The notes under the pieces: model-generated
Seen by the model: the letters and a program-made list of their open reading frames with translations, nothing else
Told to the model about the DNA's origin: nothing
Database searches by the model: none
Shown here: one piece after another, positions 57,742 to 64,000 of the stretch
Numbering within the stretch: the first letter of the stretch is position 1
Layout of the letters: each line of letters starts with the position of its first letter
Position numbers and translations under genes: made by a program
Assembly: GCF_013761175.1 (NCBI RefSeq)
Contig: NZ_JACDUR010000007.1
Span: forward strand, 294,915-358,914
Length of the DNA: 64,000 bases
Direction: 5' to 3'
Origin: Nonomuraea soli
GTDB taxonomy: Bacteria > Actinomycetota > Actinomycetes > Streptosporangiales > Streptosporangiaceae

Positions 57742-58938
57742 ATGCCTGCCATGACGTCTTCAGCGACCGCCCCCCTGCTGCGCCGACTGAACGCCGAGAG
57801 GGCGCTCGCTGTCCTGCGGGAGGTCGGCACGATCCGCCTCGCCGAGCTGGCCGACGCGTCGGGACTGTCCAGGCCGACGGTCGACGCGGTGATCGAGGAT
57901 CTGCGCAGGATCGGGCTGATCGCCGAGACCGAGGACGCCCCCGCGGGCCGCCGCGGCCGTCCCGCCCGGCTCGTACGGCTGCGCGCGGAACGCGGCTACG
58001 TCGTCGGCATCGACATCGGCGTGCACAAGTGCGTCGTCTCGGTGGCCGACCTGCGCGGCGCCGTCCTGGCCACCGAGGTCAGGCAGCTCGGCCAGGAACT
58101 CGACCGCAAGGCCAGGCTCGACGGTGTTCGGAGGACCGTACGAGCCGCGCTGAAACCCGCCGGGGTCGAACGCTCCGCCGTCCTGGCCGTGTGCACGGCC
58201 ACGCCCGGCGTCGTCGACCCCCGCACGGGCGTGGTGCTGGCCTGCGACGTGCTGCCCGACTGGAAGGGCCTGAACCTCAGGACCGAGCTGGGCCGGTCCT
58301 TCGGCGCGCCGGTCCTGGCCGACAACGACGCCAACCTCGCGGTGGTGGGCGAGCGCTGGCGCGGCGTGGCCGCCGCCAGCCAGGACGTCATCTACGTGCT
58401 GGCCGGCGAACGGCTGGGCGCGGGCATCGTCTCGGGCGGCCAGGTCTTCCGCGGCCACGACGGGGGCGCCGGCGAAATGGCCTTCCTCAGCCTGCTCGAA
58501 CACACACCCGGCGCGGAAGGCATCGGCGCGCTGGCCAGCCACGTAGGCAAGGAGGTCGTGGCCAGGCTGCGCGAGCACGATGCCGTACGGCCCGGCGGCG
58601 CCGAAGGGCTGACCGGCGACGCCGCGCTGCTGATGGCCGCCGCCCGCGACGGCGACGAGGAGGCCCAGCAGGTCCTCGAACAGATCCTCGCCCGCATCGC
58701 CCGAGCCGTCGGCACCCTGGCCCTGCTCCTGAACCCCGAGCTGATCGTCATCGGCGGCGGCGTGGCGGCCGCCGGCGAGCAGATCGCCGAACCCATCCGC
58801 CGCAGGCTGCCGCAGATGACCTCCCTGCCGCCCCGGCTGGAGGTGTCGTCGCTGGGCGACCGTGCCGTCACCGTCGGCGCCCTGCGCACCGCCCTGGACG
58901 TCGTCGAGAGCTCCCTGCTGGACAACCTGAATGGCTGA
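57742..58938 (+). CDS. ROK-family transcriptional regulator
   Basis: The 398-residue protein begins with a winged helix (LRRLNAERALAVLREVGTIRLAELADASGLSRPTVDAVIEDLRR) and a sugar-kinase-like ROK domain (GYVVGIDIGVHKCVVSVADLRG, LADNDANLAVVGERWRG). The usual zinc motif CxCGxxGC after GHDGGAGEMA is missing: the loop reads LLEHTPGAEGIGALAS. Loss of the zinc cluster with a kept HTH suggests a pure regulator of the importer operon, with the sugar or its phosphate as effector. It overlaps the dehydrogenase gene by 8 bp. Confidence 0.9.
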   Translation: MPAMTSSATAPLLRRLNAERALAVLREVGTIRLAELADASGLSRPTVDAVIEDLRRIGLIAETEDAPAGRRGRPARLVRLRAERGYVVGIDIGVHKCVVSVADLRGAVLATEVRQLGQELDRKARLDGVRRTVRAALKPAGVERSAVLAVCTATPGVVDPRTGVVLACDVLPDWKGLNLRTELGRSFGAPVLADNDANLAVVGERWRGVAAASQDVIYVLAGERLGAGIVSGGQVFRGHDGGAGEMAFLSLLEHTPGAEGIGALASHVGKEVVARLREHDAVRPGGAEGLTGDAALLMAAARDGDEEAQQVLEQILARIARAVGTLALLLNPELIVIGGGVAAAGEQIAEPIRRRLPQMTSLPPRLEVSSLGDRAVTVGALRTALDVVESSLLDNLNG

Positions 58939-60193
58939 GAAGAGAAGCATGTCGTCACCTGTGTCGTTGGCCATCGTCGGAGCCGGAGACCGCGGCAGCG
59001 GGTACGCCCGGTGGGCGCTGGCGCACCCGGAGCAGGCACGGATCGTGGCCGTCGCCGACCCCTCGGAGGAGCGCGCGCTGGCCCTGGCCCGCCCGAGCGG
59101 CGCCCGGGTCTTCTCCGACTGGCGGCAGCTGGCCGCCGCCGGCAGGATCGCCGACGCCGTCGTGATCGCCACCCAGGACTCCGACCACGCGGAACCGGCC
59201 GAGGCCTTCGCCGCGCTCGGCTGCCACCTGCTCGTCGAGAAGCCGCTGGCGCCCACCGAGGACGAGTGCCGCGCCATCGTCGCGGCCGTCGAACGGGCAG
59301 GCGTGATCTTCGCCGTCTGCCACGTGCTGCGCTACGCGCCGTACACCGACACCGTGCGATCCGTGCTGCGCTCGGGGCGCATCGGGGAGATCGTCTCCGT
59401 CCAGCACCTCGAACCCGTGGGCTACTGGCACCAGGCGCACTCCTACGTGCGCGGCAACTGGCGCAGGTCCGACCAGGCCAGCTTCATGCTGCTGGCCAAG
59501 TCGTCGCACGACCTCGACTGGCTCCAGTACGTCGTCGGCCGCCCCATCAGGCGCGTGTCCAGCTTCGGCGGACTCCAGCACTTCCGGCCCGAGAACCGCC
59601 CCGAGGGAGCGGCCGCACGCTGCCTCGACTGCGCCGTCGAACCCGACTGCCCGTACTCCGCGACGCGCCTCTACTTCGGACGGCTGCGCGAAGGGCGGCA
59701 CGGCTGGCCGCTCAGCGTCGTCACGGCCACCTTCACCGAGGAGGCGCTCACCAGCGCCCTCAGGCACGGGCCGTACGGCAGATGCGTCTACGACTGCGAC
59801 AACGACGTCGTCGACCACCAGGTCGTCGCCATGGAGTTCGAAGGAGGAGCCACCGGCACGTTCACCATGACCGCCTTCAACACCGGCGGGCACCGCCGTA
59901 CCCGCATCTTCGGCACCCACGGCGAGCTGTCGTGCGACGGCGAGAGCGTCATGGTCAACGACTTCCGCACCGGCGCCACCACGACCCTCGACGTGACACC
60001 CACCGGCGACGCCACGGCGGGCGGCGGCCACGCGGGCGGCGACGCGCGCCTCATGGACGCGTTCGTCCGCGCCGTCGCCACCGGCGAGCGCGACCTGATC
60101 CGCTCAGGCCCCGCCGAATCGCTCGCCTCCCACCTCGCCGTGTTCGCCGCCGAGCGGGCCCGGCTCACCGACCAGGTCATCACCGTGGAATGA
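58931..60193 (+). CDS. Gfo/Idh/MocA-family sugar dehydrogenase
   Basis: From ATG 58931 the 420-residue protein starts with VSLAIVGAGDRGSGYARWALA (NAD(P) Rossmann fold), LVEKPLAPTEDECRAIV (EKP) and SSHDLDWLQYVVG (His-Asp of the active site). A Cys cluster CLDCAVEPDCPYSA lies in the middle, as in the Gfo/Idh proteins acting on sugars with extra metal or structural sites. It probably oxidises the imported sugar or cyclitol. It is inside the importer operon. Confidence 0.92.
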   Translation: MAEKRSMSSPVSLAIVGAGDRGSGYARWALAHPEQARIVAVADPSEERALALARPSGARVFSDWRQLAAAGRIADAVVIATQDSDHAEPAEAFAALGCHLLVEKPLAPTEDECRAIVAAVERAGVIFAVCHVLRYAPYTDTVRSVLRSGRIGEIVSVQHLEPVGYWHQAHSYVRGNWRRSDQASFMLLAKSSHDLDWLQYVVGRPIRRVSSFGGLQHFRPENRPEGAAARCLDCAVEPDCPYSATRLYFGRLREGRHGWPLSVVTATFTEEALTSALRHGPYGRCVYDCDNDVVDHQVVAMEFEGGATGTFTMTAFNTGGHRRTRIFGTHGELSCDGESVMVNDFRTGATTTLDVTPTGDATAGGGHAGGDARLMDAFVRAVATGERDLIRSGPAESLASHLAVFAAERARLTDQVITVE

Positions 60194-60211
60194 ATCGAAA
60201 GGAGCTCGCCG

Positions 60212-61165
60212 ATGCGGGCAGCAGTCAGAACGTTCCTCGCCACGCTCTTCTCCTTAGGCCTGATCCTCACCCCGAGTCCAGCCCAAGCCGACCTGCCCGA
60301 TGCCGAGAACTGGCCGCGCCCGCGCTTCATCTCCTACAACGTGTGCGGCTCCGCCAAGCACTGCCCGCCCATCTACCAGGGCTCCAAGACCGCCTGGCGT
60401 GACGTGGTCGTCCGCGCCATGGACAACTGGAGCGCCGACCTCGTGATGCTCCAGGAGGTCTGCTACGGGCAGTGGACGCTGCTGCGCGACCACCTGCAGA
60501 GCCGTACGGACAAGCCCAGGTACGACTCGGTGTGGGCGGCGGCCCTGCCGTCCGCGCCCGGCTGCTCGGACTGGGGCACCGACCACCGCTTCGGCCTGGT
60601 GATCTTCGCCAAGGGGGAGGCGGGCACGATCAACAACGGCTCCCGCACCGTCGACGCGCTCCCCGAGGTCGGCAACGTCGAGGACCGCAAGCTGCTGTGC
60701 GCCCGCTCGACCGTCACCGGACGGACCGTCAGGGCGTGCAACACCCACATCGACCCCGACCCCGCGAGCGCCAAGGTACAGGTCGAGCGCGTCGCCACCC
60801 TCACCAGGGCCTTCGCCGCCCAGGGTGAGCCGGTGGTGCTGGGCGGCGACTTCAACGTGCTGCCCACGGACGCCACCCTCGACCCGCTGTACAACCACAC
60901 CGGCGGGCACGGGGTGTTCCAGGAGGTCGACGAGAACGACAAGGAACACTTCGGGAACACGTGCGGGCAGGAGCAGGATCGCTGCAGGACCGGCGAGGCC
61001 ACGGCCGAACCCGTGTGCTCACCGGGGGTGGGGGTGCCCGGGAAGATCGACTACATCTTCCTGAGCTACTACTGGTTCACCACCGTACGCGGCGACGCCG
61101 CGGCCTGCACCCCTGGCGTGTCGGACCACCACCTGCTGCGCGGCGCCGCAGCGTGGGAGCACTGA
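60212..61165 (+). CDS. Secreted endonuclease/exonuclease/phosphatase-fold hydrolase
   Basis: This 317-residue protein has a signal peptide (RTFLATLFSLGLILTPSPAQA) and the EEP fold: RFISYNVCGSAKHC, LVMLQEVCYGQW (catalytic Glu), CNTHIDPDPASAKVQVERV, VVLGGDFNVLP (Asp-x-Asn) and VSDHHLLRG (Asp-His). Such enzymes hydrolyse phosphodiesters: DNA, sphingomyelin or inositol phosphates. It lies at the end of the importer operon, with AAAGGAG before ATG 60212, suggesting extracellular phosphate-ester release before uptake. Confidence 0.9.
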   Translation: MRAAVRTFLATLFSLGLILTPSPAQADLPDAENWPRPRFISYNVCGSAKHCPPIYQGSKTAWRDVVVRAMDNWSADLVMLQEVCYGQWTLLRDHLQSRTDKPRYDSVWAAALPSAPGCSDWGTDHRFGLVIFAKGEAGTINNGSRTVDALPEVGNVEDRKLLCARSTVTGRTVRACNTHIDPDPASAKVQVERVATLTRAFAAQGEPVVLGGDFNVLPTDATLDPLYNHTGGHGVFQEVDENDKEHFGNTCGQEQDRCRTGEATAEPVCSPGVGVPGKIDYIFLSYYWFTTVRGDAAACTPGVSDHHLLRGAAAWEH

Positions 61166-61635
61166 GGAGATCGGCGGCGACGCGCATCGGGAGGCACAGG
61201 GTCTGCCCGTGCCGCGCGAACAGGTCGTCGCGGGAATCGAAGTAGCCCAGGTCGGCCAGGACGTGACCTGACAGGTCGCAGCCACGCGCGACGGCCTCGA
61301 ACAGAGTCTCGTCGCCCGTGTTGGTGAACGGCTCCGCGGTCCGTGACGGACCGTGGAGCTCCGACACGCTCACCCACGCCCCGCCGACCAGGAACTCGGG
61401 CCAGGCCAGGACCACGTGGCGGGGGACTGCGGATCGATCATCAGATCTCTGGCGTGGGTGGCAGAGCATCGTTCATCGCGTACACCGGACGGACCCGCTC
61501 GGCGATGAGGCCGTGCGCGGCGACCAGGAACCCCCGCTCGTCGGTGTCGCGGATCTCGGCCGAGAGGCTCTGGATTCGCGGGTGTGTCCAGTCGAGGATC
61601 GGCGTGCTCTTCGCGTCCGTGCGTCGTCGGGTCAA
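61161..61635 (-). pseudogene. Decayed transglutaminase-like gene
   Basis: A possible TTG start at 61635 opens 64 residues typical of the N-terminus of actinomycete transglutaminase-like proteins (TPILDWTHPRIQSL, AAHGLIAERVRPVYAMND). The frame stops at 61441. In a second frame the C-terminal part follows (VVLAWPEFLVGGAWVSVSEL, PFTNTGDETLFEAVARG, HVLADLGYFDSRDDLFARHGQTLCLPMR). The central part with the catalytic cysteine region is missing, so both a deletion and a frame change are present. The tail runs into the 3' end of the convergent phosphatase gene. Confidence 0.6.
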
Positions 61636-61769
61636 CGGTCACACCATCCGGCAGCCGTACGCGGGGCCATGAGGGCGATGACGGCCACGGGGATGGCCAG
61701 GCGTGCGAGGGTGTCGTAGACGAGCGCGGCGAGAAGGTGGCGGCCGAGAACCACTCTCACCCTCGCCAT
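61632..61769 (-). CDS. Possible 45-aa single-helix membrane protein
   Basis: ATG 61769 reads MARVRVVLGRHLLAALVYDT, one hydrophobic segment (LARLAIPVAVIALMAPRT) and a short end. Its stop overlaps the possible start of the decayed transglutaminase. It may be a true small protein or a remnant. No family known. Confidence 0.3.
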   Translation of the reverse strand: MARVRVVLGRHLLAALVYDTLARLAIPVAVIALMAPRTAAGWCDR

Positions 61770-61834
61770 TCTGCGGAAATGGGTACATGCGGTAATACTG
61801 ATCACTTTTACCGGCACCTCGGAAGGCAAGCAAG

Positions 61835-63064
61835 ATGACCACCCACTGGCGGCGCAACGTCGCCTTCTTCCTGACCGGCCAGACCGTGTCGCTCTTCGGC
61901 TCGATGGTCGTGCAATACGCCGTCATGTGGTGGGTGACCCTGGAGACCCGCTCCGGGTTGAGCGTGGCGCTCTACGCGGTGGCCGCCTTCCTGCCGCAGG
62001 GACTCGTCTCGCTCTTCGGCGGTGTGCTGGCTGACCGGATGAACCGGCGGGTGCTGGTGATGGTCGCCGACGCGGGCATCGCGGCGGCGACGCTGGTGCT
62101 GGCGGTGTTGATGGCCAACGGGGTGACGGATCTGTGGATCGTGCTGCTGGCCGTGGCGGTGAGGTCGGTGGGCGCCGGGGTGCAGACGCCTGCCGTACAG
62201 GCGATGATCCCGCAGATCGTGCCGGGTGATCAGCTGATGCGGGTCAACGGGATCTTCCAGACGATCCAGTCGGCCATGGCGCTGCTCGCTCCTGCCGCGG
62301 CGGGGGCGATCTACGCGAAGTTCGGTCTCGTGCCGGTGTTCTTCCTCGACGTGATCACGGCGGTCGTCGGCATCGGGCTGCTGGCGCTGGTGGCGGTGCC
62401 GACGCTGGAGCGGGTGAGCGAGTCGACGGCCACCTACTGGCAGGACCTGGTCGAGGGCATGCGCTACATCAGCAGCCATTCGGTCGTGCGCTGGCTGCTG
62501 ATCGTGTACACGGTGATCTTCCTGCTGACCGTGGCGCCGTCGTTCATGACGCCGCTGATGGTGGCGCGCAGCTTCGGGAGCGAGTCGTGGATGCTCGCGG
62601 TGCTGGAGATCGCCTTCAGCCTGGGCATGTTGCTCGGCGGTGTGCTGATGTCGACGGTGCTGGCCAAGAGCGGCAGGATCGGCCTGATCCTGGTCGCCGT
62701 CTACGGGTTCGGGCTGGTGACGATCGGGCTGGGGCTGAGCCCGAACCTGTGGATCTTCTTCGGCTTCATGTTCCTGATCGGCCTGCTGGTGCCGCCGTTC
62801 TCGACGCCGTTCATGACGCTCATCCAGGAGACGGTCGAGCCCGCCATGCACGGGCGGGTCTTCAGCTACGTCAGCATCGTGATGGCGCTGGCCACGCCCG
62901 TCGGCATGCTGGTGTTCGGCCCGCTGGCCGACGTGATCAGCGTGCAGGTGCTGCTGATCGTCGCCGGGGTGGCCACGGTGGTGGTGATGGCGATCGCGAC
63001 CAGGTTGCCGTCGGGCAGGGAGACCGTCGCGATCGCCCGCGAGCAGCGGGCGGAGGTGTCATAG
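61835..63064 (+). CDS. MFS transporter, macrolide-efflux-like (MFS_3)
   Basis: The 409-residue protein begins WRRNVAFFLTGQTVSLFGSMVVQYAVMWWV, the hallmark of Mef-type efflux proteins, and has 12 helices including LFGGVLADRMNRRVLVMVADAG. These proteins export macrolides or siderophore-like compounds. Its stop overlaps the convergent sigJ gene by 6 bp. Confidence 0.9.
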   Translation: MTTHWRRNVAFFLTGQTVSLFGSMVVQYAVMWWVTLETRSGLSVALYAVAAFLPQGLVSLFGGVLADRMNRRVLVMVADAGIAAATLVLAVLMANGVTDLWIVLLAVAVRSVGAGVQTPAVQAMIPQIVPGDQLMRVNGIFQTIQSAMALLAPAAAGAIYAKFGLVPVFFLDVITAVVGIGLLALVAVPTLERVSESTATYWQDLVEGMRYISSHSVVRWLLIVYTVIFLLTVAPSFMTPLMVARSFGSESWMLAVLEIAFSLGMLLGGVLMSTVLAKSGRIGLILVAVYGFGLVTIGLGLSPNLWIFFGFMFLIGLLVPPFSTPFMTLIQETVEPAMHGRVFSYVSIVMALATPVGMLVFGPLADVISVQVLLIVAGVATVVVMAIATRLPSGRETVAIAREQRAEVS

Positions 63065-63952
63065 GCCCTCGCTCCACGGCCGCAGCTTCTCGGGGTTGCG
63101 GATGCCCCAGATACGCCTGATCCGGCCGTCGTCGGCGATCTCGAAGGCCAGGACGCCCGCCACGGCTCCTTCGTACTCCAGCAGCAGGCCGGGCTGGCCG
63201 TTGACCAGCCGCTCGTGGATGACCAGCCCGGGGCCGTCGCCGATGCCGGCGATGTAGCGGGCGATCGGCGCGCTGCCCTCGATGGGGTGCGGCGCGGCGC
63301 TGGCGAGCCCGCCGCCGTCGCCGATCGCCACGGCGCCGGGGGCGAGCAGGCCGATGAGCGCGCCGATGTCCTTGGCCTCCCAGGCCTGCTTGAAGTCGCG
63401 GACCACCTCCGCGTGCCGGTGTCCGGAGGCGGGGGGCACGCGTGCGTCACGCAGGCGCCGCCTGGCGGAGGTGGCCAGCTGGCGGCAGGCGGCGGGGCTG
63501 CGCCCGACGATCTCGGCCACCTCGACGAAGGTGTAGCGGAAGACGTCGTGCAGGACGAACGTGACGCGCTCGGCCGGGGTCATCGCCTCCAGCACCACCA
63601 GGAAGGCCATGTTGACCGACTCGTCGAGGGTCACGTGCTCGGCGGGGTCGACCGTGGTGCTGCCCAGCCTCGCCGTGGACCACTCGTGGTGGCCGGGCAC
63701 CGGCTCGGGGATCCATTCGCCGACGTAGCGTTCGCGGCGCACGCGCGCCGAGCCGAGCACGTCGAGGCAGATCCGGCCGGCGACCTTGGTCAGCCAGGCG
63801 CCGGGAGACTCGATGGCCTCCTGCTGCTGCGGCGACATGGCGTACCAGCGCGCGTAGGTCTCCTGGACGACGTCCTCGGCGTCGGCCAGGGAGCCGAGGA
63901 GCCGGTAGGCGAGGTTGATCAACTGCCGCCGCTCACTCATGATCGCGTTCAT
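63059..63952 (-). CDS. sigJ: SigJ-type ECF sigma factor with SnoaL-like C-terminal domain
   Basis: This 297-residue protein has sigma region 2 (RRQLINLAYRLLGSLADAEDVVQETYARW) and region 4 (VTFVLHDVFRYTFVEVAEIVGRSPAACRQLATSARRRL). A C-terminal SnoaL/NTF2-like domain of about 110 residues follows (AEVVRDFKQAWEAKDIGALIGLLAPGAVAI). This fused domain is typical of SigJ (ECF41-like) factors and controls activity without a separate anti-sigma factor. ECF41 genes often lie beside a carboxymuconolactone decarboxylase or oxidoreductase; none is seen in the remaining 48 bp. Confidence 0.93.
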   Translation of the reverse strand: MNAIMSERRQLINLAYRLLGSLADAEDVVQETYARWYAMSPQQQEAIESPGAWLTKVAGRICLDVLGSARVRRERYVGEWIPEPVPGHHEWSTARLGSTTVDPAEHVTLDESVNMAFLVVLEAMTPAERVTFVLHDVFRYTFVEVAEIVGRSPAACRQLATSARRRLRDARVPPASGHRHAEVVRDFKQAWEAKDIGALIGLLAPGAVAIGDGGGLASAAPHPIEGSAPIARYIAGIGDGPGLVIHERLVNGQPGLLLEYEGAVAGVLAFEIADDGRIRRIWGIRNPEKLRPWSEGL

Positions 63953-64000
63953 AAAGGTCCCCCTCCGGCAGGTATGACGGAACAGCGGCCAGGAATGTGA

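Overview
The window is high-GC, gene-dense actinomycete chromosome. An actinomycete integrative and conjugative element (AICE), a gephyrin-like Glp/GlpR pair, a SARP/AfsR-type regulator, an srs-like phenolic-lipid locus and a SigJ-type sigma factor all fit the order Streptosporangiales. A Nonomuraea-like genus is a guess from gene content, not a demonstrated assignment. No rRNA and no CRISPR array is present. There are two intact tRNA genes, Arg-CCU and Ala-CGC.

Layout. 1-2.7 kb: the end of a secreted FG-GAP protein, a LuxR-type regulator, lexA and a small membrane protein. 2.7-7.9 kb: a type III polyketide synthase, an ICMT-like methyltransferase and a flavoprotein in one operon (the srsABC arrangement), with a divergent UbiA-type prenyltransferase and a second geranylgeranyl-reductase-like flavoprotein. 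8.2-25.0 kb: an AICE-like island bounded by a truncated tRNA-Arg copy on the left and the intact tRNA-Arg on the right. Its backbone is GntR regulator, small protein, TraSA/FtsK, SpdA-like DUF2637 protein, two very small proteins, RepSA-like initiator, excisionase and tyrosine integrase. Its cargo is a GIY-YIG (T5orf172) protein, a 1058-residue nuclease-NACHT (NLR-like) protein of clearly lower GC, two P-loop kinases, and a SUKH/Nudix/HAD trio. 25.2-38.1 kb: a D-Ala-D-Ala carboxypeptidase-like protein, mscL, a SAF/CpaB-like protein, MTA phosphorylase, an MFS pump fused to a winged helix, an FmdB zinc ribbon, a CPA1 antiporter, 5-FCL, then galU-glp-moaC-mogA-rimJ-glpR and tRNA-Ala. 38.2-53.1 kb: accessory metabolism, resistance and regulation. 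53.1-61.2 kb: a carbohydrate ABC importer with a ROK regulator, a Gfo/Idh/MocA dehydrogenase, a secreted phosphatase/nuclease and a divergent phosphodiester glycosidase. 61-64 kb: a decayed transglutaminase, an MFS pump and SigJ.

How the genes work together. The srs-like operon plus the prenyltransferase could make a methylated, oxidised and possibly prenylated phenolic lipid. The AICE genes form a self-transfer module (replicate, excise, translocate double-stranded DNA), and its left arm carries a likely anti-phage NLR gene. The Glp/GlpR pair links molybdopterin-enzyme ancestry to cell division. The 53-61 kb locus looks like a secreted-plus-uptake system for a glycosyl phosphodiester or phosphorylated sugar. 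A recurring oddity is short tandem repeats of 15, 18 and 21 bp and longer degenerate units, some in frame inside genes. One array interrupts the catalytic domain of the polyketide synthase.
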